Source of the DNA: Acidobacteriota bacterium
Lineage (GTDB): Bacteria; Acidobacteriota; UBA6911
DNA length: 38,001 nt
Direction of reading: 5' to 3'
Assembly (NCBI GenBank): GCA_016934555.1
Contig: JAFGSS010000080.1
Location: forward strand, 1-38,001
The notes beneath the pieces are model-generated. The model ran no database searches. It saw nothing but the letters and a program-made list of their open reading frames with translations, and was not told where the DNA came from. This document shows, piece after piece, positions 25,041 to 33,084 of this stretch. Every line of letters starts with the position of its first letter. The first letter of the stretch is position 1. The position numbers and the translations under genes are program-made.

Positions 25041-25943
25041 ATGCCATCTCCTGAGAGCACGATTCCGGCGGGGGCGCGCGCCCGGGTCCGGGCATTCGAA
25101 CTTGTCGAACTCGCCAAGCCCCGGCTCACGGCCCTGGTCCTGTTCACCACCCTCACCGGCTTCTGCCTCGGGCGGGCCGGACCGGTCCCGCCCGCCCCCC
25201 TGCTCCATACGCTCGTCGGAGCCGGGCTGCTGGCGGCGGGCGCCGGCACGTTCAACATGATCGCGGAACGAGGGCGGGATGCCCTGATGCGGCGCACCCG
25301 GAACCGCCTCCTGGCCTCGGGCCGGCTTTCACCGCGCAGGGCGCTCGGGCTCGCCTCCGCCCTTTCGACGGCGGGACTCGCCCAGCTTTTCCTGATGGTG
25401 AATGCCGTCACGGGCCTCGTCGCGCTCGTCGTGATCGCCTGTTACCTCCTGGTCTATACCCCCCTGAAAACCCGGACCTGGTGGTCGGTCCCCGCCGGCG
25501 CCGTATCGGGGGCGCTCCCCGTCCTGATCGGGTGGGCGGGAGCCGCCGGCAGCATCCCGGCACGCGCCTGGATTCTGTTCATGATCGTATTTCTCTGGCA
25601 ATTCCCCCATTTTCACGCCATAGGCTGGCTGCACCGGGACGACTACGCCCGGGCGGGAATCCCCATCCTTTCGGTCATCGACCGGGACGGCAGAAGGACG
25701 GGACGCCAGGTGCGGATGGCCGCCGCCGCCCTCCTCCTCTGCTCGCTCCTCCCCACCCCGGCCGGGCTGACGGGGGCGGCGTACCTTGGGGGCGCCCTCG
25801 TGCTGGGGGCCGGATTCCTGGCGTGCGCCTTCCTCTTCGCCCGCTCGCCCGGCCCGGATTCGGCCCGAAGGCTCCTCGTGGCCTCCGCGCTCTACCTGCC
25901 CCTGCTCCTCGGCCTCGCGGCCCTCGACAAAACGGCGGGCTGA
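25041..25943 (+). CDS. ctaB: Protoheme IX farnesyltransferase (heme O synthase)
   Basis: A 300-residue UbiA-family prenyltransferase with about eight to nine membrane spans. It transfers farnesyl from FPP to heme B, giving heme O for heme-copper oxidases. The N-terminal ELAKPRLTALVLFTT, the metal/diphosphate motif NMIAERGRDALMRRT and the second motif WQFPHFHAIGWLHRDDY match CtaB/CyoE. The prenyl donor shares precursors with ispH and hpnD. No oxidase subunit genes are in the window. The ribosome-binding site is poor (AAGGGGG about 12 nt upstream). Confidence 0.93.
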   Translation: MPSPESTIPAGARARVRAFELVELAKPRLTALVLFTTLTGFCLGRAGPVPPAPLLHTLVGAGLLAAGAGTFNMIAERGRDALMRRTRNRLLASGRLSPRRALGLASALSTAGLAQLFLMVNAVTGLVALVVIACYLLVYTPLKTRTWWSVPAGAVSGALPVLIGWAGAAGSIPARAWILFMIVFLWQFPHFHAIGWLHRDDYARAGIPILSVIDRDGRRTGRQVRMAAAALLLCSLLPTPAGLTGAAYLGGALVLGAGFLACAFLFARSPGPDSARRLLVASALYLPLLLGLAALDKTAG

Positions 25944-26000
25944 ACCCGGCGGGGAGCGCCCCGTCACAGAATACACGGGCGCGAAAACCTCTTTTGGCAT

Positions 26001-26006
26001 TATAAT
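26001..26006 (+). promoter_or_regulatory. -10 element of gcvH
   Basis: A perfect TATAAT, giving a leader of about 65 nt before gcvH. No recognisable glycine riboswitch lies in that leader. No strong -35 is seen. Confidence 0.5.
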
Positions 26007-26079
26007 CATGCTCGAGGAGGCGCCCTCGCGGGCCCGGGAGGGAGCGGGCGGCGGCAAACCAGCAACAGGAGGTGGATCA

Positions 26080-26466
26080 ATGTACCCTGCAGATTACGTC
26101 TACAGCAAAGACCACGAATGGATCCTCGTCCAGGGAGACCTTGGGACCATCGGGATAACGGAATACGCCCAGCACGAGCTCGGGGACGTGGTATTCGCAG
26201 ACCTTCCCGAGGTGGGAGACACCTTCGAAGCGGGCGACCCCTTCGGTTCGGTGGAATCGGTCAAGGCGGTGTCGGAGATATTCTGTCCCGTTGCCGGAGA
26301 GGTGGTGGAGGTGAACACCGCGCTGGCGGAAAAGCCCGAACTCCTCAACGAGTCCCCGCACCAGGACGCGTGGATGATCAAAATCCGCATCACCCGACCG
26401 GAGGAACTGCACGGGTTGCTCAGCGCCGAGGAATACGCTGAATACCTGCAGGAACAGTCCGCCTGA
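26080..26466 (+). CDS. gcvH: Glycine cleavage system H protein
   Basis: A 128-residue lipoyl carrier protein that shuttles the aminomethyl group between the P, T and L proteins. The lipoylated lysine is in ESVKAVSE (K62). The N-terminal YSKDHEWI and ITEYAQHELGDVVF are family signatures. AGGAGGT lies 6 nt before the ATG, so the longer upstream frame is not used. No gcvT, gcvP or lipoyl synthase is nearby. A divergent SHMT-like gene lies 700 nt downstream. H protein can also serve in lipoate relay. Confidence 0.97.
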   Translation: MYPADYVYSKDHEWILVQGDLGTIGITEYAQHELGDVVFADLPEVGDTFEAGDPFGSVESVKAVSEIFCPVAGEVVEVNTALAEKPELLNESPHQDAWMIKIRITRPEELHGLLSAEEYAEYLQEQSA

Positions 26467-26547
26467 AAGCGGCCGCGGCCCGGACAGGGCAAGGGCGGCC
26501 CCCGGCCCGACCCCGGGATTGACTCCGGGGAAGTCCCGATCCAAAAT

Positions 26548-27096
26548 ATGGCTGCAACGTCAAAAGGAGCATACCGGGGTATGGTCGATTCATCGGAAGA
26601 GGATGCGCAGAAGAAAACCGGTTGGGGGAAGGCGGCCAAGGTTTCCCTGGGCGTGCTGGGGGGGCTGTCGCTGCTGATGGGTTATATCAGCGCCGCCGGG
26701 ATGAAGGAATCCGAAATCGAAGCGGAGGCGCGCAGGCCGGTCGACGACTTCTTTTCGGCGCTCAATGCGCGGGACCTGGAGCGGGGACGCCGCACGCTCC
26801 ATTATCCCCACATCCAGATCGCGGGGAGCGACATCAGCATCCTCCAGGACCCCGAATCGTTCCAGATCGATTTCCAGGCTCTGGCCGGCGAGGGATGGAC
26901 CTACAGCACCCTGGATTCCTGCACGATGCGCCAGTTCTGCGAAGACAAGGTCCATTTCGAGTTGCAGTTCAGCATGCACCAGGCCAACGACTCGCGCTAC
27001 GCCACCTACCAGGCCCTCTGGGTCGTGACCTGCCAGGATGGAATCTGGGGCGTCCAGTGCCGCTCGATCTTTCCCAGCGGCCTCCGGTTTTCCTGA
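26548..27096 (+). CDS. Membrane-anchored protein, possible NTF2-like domain
   Basis: A 182-residue protein of unknown function. A short charged cytoplasmic segment precedes one hydrophobic span (about residues 30-51, SLGVLGGLSLLMGYISAAG). The rest faces outward and begins RPVDDFFSALNARDLERGRRTLHYPHI, split here as RPVDDFFSALNA and RDLERGRRTLHYPH, which resembles the start of SnoaL/NTF2-like folds. The second half is rich in strands and aromatic residues, ending GIWGVQCRSIF. It may start at the second ATG (26581). It is alone between gcvH and a convergent gene. Confidence 0.6.
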   Translation: MAATSKGAYRGMVDSSEEDAQKKTGWGKAAKVSLGVLGGLSLLMGYISAAGMKESEIEAEARRPVDDFFSALNARDLERGRRTLHYPHIQIAGSDISILQDPESFQIDFQALAGEGWTYSTLDSCTMRQFCEDKVHFELQFSMHQANDSRYATYQALWVVTCQDGIWGVQCRSIFPSGLRFS

Positions 27097-27102
27097 GGCT
27101 TT

Positions 27103-27128
27103 CCGCCGGGGGGGCGCCCCCCCGGCGG
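27103..27128. terminator. 26-nt perfect GC palindrome between convergent genes
   Basis: Thirteen bases from 27103 (CCGCCGGGGGGGC) are exactly mirrored to 27128. It fills most of the 38-nt gap between two convergent stop codons. It probably acts as a bidirectional terminator or transcription barrier, though neither side has a U-tract. Confidence 0.6.
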
Positions 27129-27134
27129 GCGGCC

Positions 27135-28607
27135 CTAACCCAGCTTGTTCAAGGCTCCGGCGAATCCGCGAAACGCCCCCTGCCCGGGGAAAACGCTCTC
27201 GAGAATTCTGGGCGCGATACGCAGGGTCTGTTCCGTCGTCAGGCAGTACTCCATGGCGCTGAACCGGCTCCGGAATTCCCGGACCTCGGCCGCCATCGGC
27301 CTGTTCCTCACGATGATGTCGGCCATGAGCCGTGCGAGGTCTCCGAAATCGGGCTCCTTCATCCCGAACCGCGTCATTTCCTGGACCCCCGTGCGGATGC
27401 CGCTGGGGTGGTAGAAGGTGGCGTCGCCGGGAAGAGCCTGGTAGTTGGTGATGACGTTGTTCGCCTCGAGCCGGGAGGCGATCTCCTTGGCGTCCCCGAA
27501 ACGATCGACGCGCAGAAGCACCTGGTGCGTGCGGGTGTACCCTTCCGATTCCGCCCCTTCGACCGGAATACCCTCGGCGGCACAGGCCGAGGCGAACGCC
27601 CGCGCGTTGGACAGGACCTGGGCCTGGTATTCGGTCTTGAACGCGTTCATCTCCATGGTCGCGGCCAGCATCGCGAGCTGGGTCCCCAGGTGGTGGTTGC
27701 TCGTGGATCCCGGAAAGGTGCGGGCGACGATGTCCGACCAGAGCTTCCGCCAGGGGGACCCTTCAGGAATCTTCGCCGCGATGATGCCCCGCTGGGGCCC
27801 GAAGAAGGTCTTGTGCGTCGATCCGGTCACCACCAGGGCGCCTTCGACCAGCGGGTCCTGGAACTCCGCCCCGAGGATCCCCAAAACGTGGGCCGCGTCG
27901 TACATCACCAGCGGCCGGTATTCAGGAACGGTCTGGAGGAAGGTCCTCAGCTGCCCGATGGGCTCGGGGTGGAGAAACATGCTCTTGCCGAACACGATGA
28001 GGGACGGCCGGTTCCGGTCCACCAGTTCCAGCATCTTTTCGACGTCGATCCGGTAGGGGTTGCGGGCATCGGCGGGAAAGTTGACGATGTGGTCCTCGGC
28101 GAAATTGTACAGGGCGCCGTAGGGCTGCGCCGACAGGTGTCCGCCGTAGTTCAGGTCGTTGTTCATGACGCACTGCAGGCGGCCGGTCGGGCCGAGGGCG
28201 GGGAACCCGGCCGGCTTTGCCGAGAGGAATTTGACCAGCCCCTTGAAGACGATTTCGTTGGCCATCTGGCCGCTCACCGGGCGCGTTTCGACGTCGGTCG
28301 CACCGATGAACTCGGCGAATTCGGCCTTCAGGCGTTCTTCCATCCGGTAGATGAAATCGGCCCCCTGGTAGTAGTACACCTGGTCCCCCTTGAGGGCGCC
28401 GGTCCCGGCCAGCGACTCCAGTTCCCTTTTGAGCGCCGTCTTGTGTTCGGCGTACCGTCCGGAGGGGTCGCCGATCTCGCAAAGCTTGACAAAGAGGGAC
28501 GGGGTGTTTTCGGAGGGGATGAGGTTGCAGCATTCCCGCTGGCGCCAGAGGTTGTTTTCCACAATTCTGTCCGCGAGTTCACTGAGCTTGTGTTCTAACG
28601 CATTCAT
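27135..28607 (-). CDS. Serine hydroxymethyltransferase-like PLP enzyme (divergent)
   Basis: A 490-residue fold-type I PLP protein related to GlyA. NLIPSENTPS, the DAAH segment (237-240) and the PLP lysine K266 in VTGSTHKTFFGPQRG can be aligned with SHMT. However, it is about 70 residues longer than E. coli GlyA and the usual TTTTHKTLxGPRGG is altered. It may be a true SHMT, interconverting serine and glycine with tetrahydrofolate, or a relative with another aldol substrate. The ATG at 28607 has GGAG 8 nt upstream. It follows a nucleotidyltransferase gene by 80 nt in the same direction, an unusual partner for GlyA. Confidence 0.82.
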   Translation of the reverse strand: MNALEHKLSELADRIVENNLWRQRECCNLIPSENTPSLFVKLCEIGDPSGRYAEHKTALKRELESLAGTGALKGDQVYYYQGADFIYRMEERLKAEFAEFIGATDVETRPVSGQMANEIVFKGLVKFLSAKPAGFPALGPTGRLQCVMNNDLNYGGHLSAQPYGALYNFAEDHIVNFPADARNPYRIDVEKMLELVDRNRPSLIVFGKSMFLHPEPIGQLRTFLQTVPEYRPLVMYDAAHVLGILGAEFQDPLVEGALVVTGSTHKTFFGPQRGIIAAKIPEGSPWRKLWSDIVARTFPGSTSNHHLGTQLAMLAATMEMNAFKTEYQAQVLSNARAFASACAAEGIPVEGAESEGYTRTHQVLLRVDRFGDAKEIASRLEANNVITNYQALPGDATFYHPSGIRTGVQEMTRFGMKEPDFGDLARLMADIIVRNRPMAAEVREFRSRFSAMEYCLTTEQTLRIAPRILESVFPGQGAFRGFAGALNKLG

Positions 28608-28687
28608 GGTCTTTCTCCAGTTCCCGGGCCGCGGGCCTGCAACCGCTGCAGGAGCCGCTACCCGGGATCGTTTGCCGCGATCGCGGG

Positions 28688-29506
28688 TCAGGGATTGGGA
28701 TGGATGTTCTTCAATTTCTCCGCCACCGGGGCGATGTCCGAACGGCTGGACAGGTCCAGCACCGATCCCCGGAAGGTGAGCGCGCGGATCGGCTCCCCGA
28801 GTACTTTCAGAGCGAACTGGACCGCATCGGTCAGTTCCAGTTCGCCCCGCGCCGAGGGCCTTACGCTGCGGCAGGCTTCGAAAATGGCCGGGGAAAAGAC
28901 CCAGCAATTCATGCTGACGAGGACCGGCAGTCCCAGCTCCCGTACGGCGTCCGCACTCGGCTTCTCGATGATGCGCTCGAGAAAACCGTCGGGGCCGGTC
29001 TGCGCAACCGCGAATTTGAGCACGCGCTCTTCGGGAATGTTTCCGGAGGCCACCAGGGCGTCCCGCTCGAAAAGCGCGATCCCGGAGCGGTCCAGGCGCC
29101 CCATGGCCGCGAGGGTTTCCGGCGGGTAGTAGTTGTCCGAGTTGAGGAGCAGAAACAGGTCCCCGCCGACGAAGCTTTCGGCCGCCAGCACGGCATCGGC
29201 CGTTCCCAGGGGCTTTTCCTGGATGGCGAAATCGACCCCGATCCTCCCGGGGGGCGACTCGACCTCGTAATAATCCCGGATCAACCCGTGCTCGGGGCCG
29301 ATGACGAGGCACGCGCGGCTGTAGCCGGCGTCCGCGAGCGCGCTCAGGACGTAATCCAGGAAGGGGCGCCCGATCGGGATCATGGCCTTGACGCCGGCAT
29401 CGGCCACCGAGCTCTGGCCCTGGTCGAGCCGGGCGGAGCCGTCCTCGGACCGCATCCGCGTCCCCAGCCCGCGCGCCATGATCACCGCCTTTTCCACTCG
29501 ATGCAT
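28688..29506 (-). CDS. Sugar-phosphate nucleotidyltransferase
   Basis: A 272-residue NTP-transferase (glucose-1-phosphate thymidylyl/uridylyltransferase-like). MARGLGTRMR is the nucleotide-binding loop, followed by KAMIPIGRPFLDY, EKPLGTADAV, LLLNSDNYYP and IIEKPSAD. An unusual stretch of about 22 residues (SEDGSARLDQGQSSVADAGV) separates GTRM from KAMIP, where typical enzymes have about seven residues. The nucleotide and sugar cannot be read from sequence. It lies 68 nt after the flavoprotein gene and 80 nt before the SHMT-like gene, all on the minus strand. Confidence 0.85.
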   Translation of the reverse strand: MHRVEKAVIMARGLGTRMRSEDGSARLDQGQSSVADAGVKAMIPIGRPFLDYVLSALADAGYSRACLVIGPEHGLIRDYYEVESPPGRIGVDFAIQEKPLGTADAVLAAESFVGGDLFLLLNSDNYYPPETLAAMGRLDRSGIALFERDALVASGNIPEERVLKFAVAQTGPDGFLERIIEKPSADAVRELGLPVLVSMNCWVFSPAIFEACRSVRPSARGELELTDAVQFALKVLGEPIRALTFRGSVLDLSSRSDIAPVAEKLKNIHPNP

Positions 29507-29574
29507 GCCCCTGTCCCCTCAGCAAGACCCCTAATCATAGCACCCCGGGGCGGCGGGGTTGAGTCCAAAGAAGA

Positions 29575-31671
29575 TCACACCTCGCGGGCGGTGCGCACCC
29601 CCGCACCGATGGCGTCGGCGATCAGGAGGGGTTCCCTGCAGTCCCCGATTGCATACACCTCCGGCACCCTCTCCTCGAGCTCCTCGAGGAGCCCGTCGAC
29701 CCGCCCGAGCGGCAGCGCGGATACGATGGTATCGGCCTCGAGCGTGAGCCGTTCCCCCTCGCGGGTGACCAGGGTCAGGCCCCGGTCGCTGATCCCGACG
29801 TACTCCCGGACGCCGCTGTGGAGCTTCACCCCCTTTTTCGCAAACCAGATCATCAGGTGCCCGAGCAGCGCGTCGACCATCCCCTCGCCTATGGAGTCCT
29901 TCGTCTCCACGATCGTCACCTCCCTGCCGCGCTTGGCCAGAAACTCGGCCAGCTCGCACCCCTGGATGGCTCCTCCGACGACGATCACCCGCTTCCCCAT
30001 CGGCATGTAGAACCGGGAAAGGCTCCGAAGAGTTTCGGGCTTGAAGAACTTCAGGAAGAATTTCAGCCTCCGGTGGAGCACCGCCCCGCTGAGCACGATG
30101 GAGCCGTCCGCCCCCGGTATCTCGGGGGCGACGGATTCCCCGCCCGTCGCCAGGAACACGACGTCCGGCTTGATCGCCTCCACCGTGCCGAGGTTCACCT
30201 CGCGCCCCAGGACCACCTTCACCCCCAGCTGCTTCAGCTGCCGCCCGAAATAGCGGATGAGGAGCGACAGGTCCTCCGGATGCGGCCCCTTGACCATGGA
30301 AGCGAGCGGCAGCAGTCCCCCGAGGGCCGAGGCCTTCTCGTAGAGGGTGACCGTGTGTCCGCGCAGCGCCGCAACCCTGGCGGCCGACATCCCGGCGGGG
30401 CCGCCCCCGATCACCAGGACCTTCTTCTTCCTGGCCGCAGGCTCGATGGTGTTGTAGGGGGTCCCCAGCAGGCCGTTGATCCTGCAGCGGCGGCTCCCCA
30501 GGCAGTTGTCGCAGGCGGTGCAGGGGGCGATGTCGTCCATCTTCCCCGCCGCCACCTTGTTGGGGTATTCCGGGTCGGCCAGCAGACGCCGCGTCATGGC
30601 GATGAAATCGACCTTGCCTTCCCGCAGCAGCTGTTCGCCGAGGTCGGCGTCGAGCCGGCCGACCACCGTGACCGGGATACGGACGACCTCCTTGATCCCC
30701 GCCGCGAGCCGGATGTTGGCGCCGATCCCCCTGCGACCGGTCTCGTATTCCGGGGGAAACGACTCGACCGGGACGGGGGGCTCCGGGTAGAAGAGGGCCT
30801 CGGGGAGATAGGCCCCCACGTGGTAGCCGAGCCAGTGGCTACGGACCTGGATGGCGTCGGCCCCCGCCTCTTCGAGCAGCCGGGCGATGGCGCGGCTGTC
30901 CTCGTGGGTGAGGCAGCGGCGGTTGTCCACGCCGGCGGCCTGGCCGATTTCGATCCCGTTCAGGATCATGGAGACCGGGAAATCCCCCCCGAGGCGCTTC
31001 TTGATTTCGCGGATCACCTCCATGGCGAAGCGGGCCCGGTTTTCCACGCTCCCGCCGTAGGCGTCCTCCCGGCGGTTCCAGTACGGGGAGAAGAAATTGT
31101 GCAGCAGGTGGCTGCTGGCCGCGTTGATGTCCACGCCGTCAAACCCCGCCTTGCGGGCTCGGACCGCGGCGCTGGCGAACTTGTCGACGACCTGCTCGAT
31201 CTCCTCGACGGTGAGCGCATGGGGCGCCTGGTTGTGGAAGTCGCTTTCCGCGTCCAGGGTCACGGGGGAGGCGCCGATCGGCTCCCCCTCGAAAAAGGGC
31301 TCGGGGGCGAACGGGAGCTTCGCCTGCCAGGGACCGTCGTGGTTCATCTGCATGAAGGTGGGGCACCCGTGCCGGTGGATCACCTCCACCAGTTCGCCGA
31401 GTCCCCGGATATACTTGTCGTCATCGATGCGGTACCGTTCCTTCCACCGCACCCCCAGGGGGTAGTCGATGGTGGGGGACTCCACGATCAGAAGCCCGAC
31501 GCCCCCCCGGGCGATCCCCTCGTAAAAGGCGAGGACCTCCTGCCGCATATGCACGTCGTCCTCGTGCCACATCAGCATCCCGGCACCCGATTTGATGATC
31601 CGGTTTCTCGTTTTCACGGACCCAATGCGGCCGGGCTCCATGAGCTTTTCGTACCTGGAACTGTGGCTCAT
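29575..31671 (-). CDS. NADH:flavin oxidoreductase / 2,4-dienoyl-CoA reductase family
   Basis: A flavoprotein of about 698 residues with FMN, 4Fe-4S and FAD modules. The N-terminal old-yellow-enzyme TIM barrel includes SSHLLHNFFSPYWNRR and DAYGGSVENRARF. The cluster cysteines lie in CTACDNCLGSRRC. The FAD motif is VLVIGGGPAGMSAARVAAL, and a second dinucleotide fold begins VIVVGGAIQGCELAEFL. Such enzymes reduce enoyl-CoAs, enones or related conjugated substrates with NAD(P)H, typically in anaerobic or fatty-acid metabolism. I prefer ATG 31671 (MSHSSRYEKL), which has AAGGTG 7 nt upstream, over ATG 31692. The promoter is divergent from the phosphoesterase. Confidence 0.9.
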   Translation of the reverse strand: MSHSSRYEKLMEPGRIGSVKTRNRIIKSGAGMLMWHEDDVHMRQEVLAFYEGIARGGVGLLIVESPTIDYPLGVRWKERYRIDDDKYIRGLGELVEVIHRHGCPTFMQMNHDGPWQAKLPFAPEPFFEGEPIGASPVTLDAESDFHNQAPHALTVEEIEQVVDKFASAAVRARKAGFDGVDINAASSHLLHNFFSPYWNRREDAYGGSVENRARFAMEVIREIKKRLGGDFPVSMILNGIEIGQAAGVDNRRCLTHEDSRAIARLLEEAGADAIQVRSHWLGYHVGAYLPEALFYPEPPVPVESFPPEYETGRRGIGANIRLAAGIKEVVRIPVTVVGRLDADLGEQLLREGKVDFIAMTRRLLADPEYPNKVAAGKMDDIAPCTACDNCLGSRRCRINGLLGTPYNTIEPAARKKKVLVIGGGPAGMSAARVAALRGHTVTLYEKASALGGLLPLASMVKGPHPEDLSLLIRYFGRQLKQLGVKVVLGREVNLGTVEAIKPDVVFLATGGESVAPEIPGADGSIVLSGAVLHRRLKFFLKFFKPETLRSLSRFYMPMGKRVIVVGGAIQGCELAEFLAKRGREVTIVETKDSIGEGMVDALLGHLMIWFAKKGVKLHSGVREYVGISDRGLTLVTREGERLTLEADTIVSALPLGRVDGLLEELEERVPEVYAIGDCREPLLIADAIGAGVRTAREV

Positions 31672-31754
31672 GCGTGTCACCTTTCGATCCATTGATTACG
31701 GGTCCGGGGCCCCCGGCGTCCGCGCGGGCGATCCTCCCCGGGCAAAGAGTCCAC

Positions 31755-31782
31755 ATTATATATCCAGAATCACCCTCCCCAA
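31755..31782 (-). promoter_or_regulatory. Promoter of the flavoprotein gene
   Basis: On the minus strand TTGGGG (31782-31777), a 16-nt spacer and a perfect TATAAT (31760-31755) precede the gene by about 84 nt. Confidence 0.45.
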
Positions 31783-31847
31783 CCTGAAATCGAGCATGTT
31801 GAGTTCTTCTTCCCCGGCAGGCAGAATGAGGGGGGAGGAAGCGGAAA

Positions 31848-32312
31848 ATGAAGCACCGCCTCAGGATCGGGGTCATTTCGGACACGCACGGGCTGCTCCG
31901 CCCGGAAGCGCTGGAGGCGCTCGCGGGCGTCGCCCACATCCTCCACGCCGGAGACATCGGCGGTCCGGAAGTGCTGGAGGGGCTGGGGAAGATCGCCCCC
32001 GTAACGGCCGTCCGCGGCAACGTGGACCGGGGGGCGTGGGCGCGTCCCCTGCCCGAAACCGTCCTCGTGGAGGTCGCCGGGAATTTCCTCTACGTCCTCC
32101 ACGACCTTTCCCGCCTCGACGTGCACCCCCGTGCCGCCGACCTGGCGGCCGTGATCTACGGGCACTCCCACGTGGCGGGCGCCGAAAAACGCGACGGCGT
32201 GCTCTATTTCAATCCCGGGAGCGCGGGCCCGCTGAGGTTCCACACCCCGGCCACGCTCGGGATCCTGGAGTTCGAAGGGCCCGGGATCAGGGAAAGCTTC
32301 CTGTCGCTTTAG
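31848..32312 (+). CDS. YfcE/MJ0936-type metallophosphoesterase
   Basis: A 154-residue calcineurin-like phosphoesterase with all metal-binding blocks: GVISDTHG (residues 8-15), HAGDIGG, RGNVDRG, YGHSHVAG and FNPGSAG. Members hydrolyse phosphodiesters in vitro; the physiological substrate is usually unknown. GGGAGGAAG precedes the ATG. Its stop overlaps the 3' end of the convergent PilZ gene by 4 nt. Confidence 0.92.
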   Translation: MKHRLRIGVISDTHGLLRPEALEALAGVAHILHAGDIGGPEVLEGLGKIAPVTAVRGNVDRGAWARPLPETVLVEVAGNFLYVLHDLSRLDVHPRAADLAAVIYGHSHVAGAEKRDGVLYFNPGSAGPLRFHTPATLGILEFEGPGIRESFLSL

Positions 32313-32926
32313 TTCCCTTTCGTCCGCGGGGCGTATCGCCTCTCGATCTCCTCGAGGACCTCCAGCACCCGGAGATCGTTCCCCCCCTTGCCGGCTGCAA
32401 AAGGAAGAAACCGGATGCCGACGCGATAGCGGTACCCGGCGATCCCGGTCGCCACGGCGTAGACGACGCGCCCCTCGAGCGGGGCCTCGCGCTCCACGCC
32501 CGGGAATTTCAGCAGCAGCGCCACCCGCCGGCGGGGGCTTTCCGCGCTGTCCGCCAGCAGCGCCATCCCGTCGCGGCTCAGATCGACCATCGGGCAGGGG
32601 TGCGAATATTCGATGCAGCGCCGGTAGAAAGCGGGGAACCCGTAACGGACCGTGGCCCGGGGAATGGCCAGGCGGCGGCGCGCACGGACGATGTCATAGG
32701 GGCCGTTAGCCGCGGGACTGAGCGCGCCGAGCTGCTCGAACGCCCGCTCGAGGCGTTTCGCTTCCCGGAACTGCTCGAAGGAGAGCCCCTCGACCGCGGC
32801 GAGCGCCTCCTCGATCCGCCCGGGGGCGTGGCCCAGTTTCCCGGCGAGCAGCCGCAGGGAGACATTGGGATGCAGGCCGAGGTGCACGTCGATTTCGTCT
32901 ACGATCTCTCTGAAACGCTGATCCAT
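32309..32926 (-). CDS. PilZ-domain protein with AraC-like helix-turn-helix N-terminus
   Basis: A 205-residue protein. Residues about 20-66 ([19 protein letters not shown], then [16 protein letters not shown]) look like the second helix-turn-helix half of AraC regulators. Residues 80-200 form a PilZ domain with both c-di-GMP-binding motifs, R81xxxR85 and D115xSxxG120. The combination suggests a small c-di-GMP-responsive regulator or adaptor, although a single HTH half may not bind DNA alone. ATG 32926 is chosen; the upstream frame runs across the promoter. It is divergent from asd across a region with shared inverted repeats. Confidence 0.75.
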   Translation of the reverse strand: MDQRFREIVDEIDVHLGLHPNVSLRLLAGKLGHAPGRIEEALAAVEGLSFEQFREAKRLERAFEQLGALSPAANGPYDIVRARRRLAIPRATVRYGFPAFYRRCIEYSHPCPMVDLSRDGMALLADSAESPRRRVALLLKFPGVEREAPLEGRVVYAVATGIAGYRYRVGIRFLPFAAGKGGNDLRVLEVLEEIERRYAPRTKGN

Positions 32927-32956
32927 GGCAGATCCGATCCGTCCGATGTTTCGGGG

Positions 32957-33053
32957 GCGCCCCTCATTATATCGGCACGGGACGCGAGCGGATATATTTT
33001 TATCCCTGCGATGAGGGGCGCACATACGCTAATATAAGGCGGTGGCCCCTCAT
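32957..33053. promoter_or_regulatory. Divergent pilZ/asd promoter region with inverted repeats
   Basis: GCGCCCCTCAT (32957-32967) is exactly inverted at 33011-33021, and GCCCCTCAT recurs at 33045-33053. The first copy overlaps a minus-strand TATAAT (32971-32966) for the PilZ gene. The second lies 8 nt before a plus-strand TAATAT (33030-33035) for asd. This arrangement suits a regulator acting on both promoters. Confidence 0.5.
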
Positions 33054-33084
33054 GAAGAACGACGGGCCCGGGGAGGACGGAAGC

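Noticed and set aside
26007-26079. Glycine riboswitch or an upstream start for gcvH
   Set aside because: The leader is only about 65 nt and GC-rich without the glycine aptamer core. The in-frame ATG at 26008 is inside the likely transcription start region, while 26080 has a strong ribosome-binding site.
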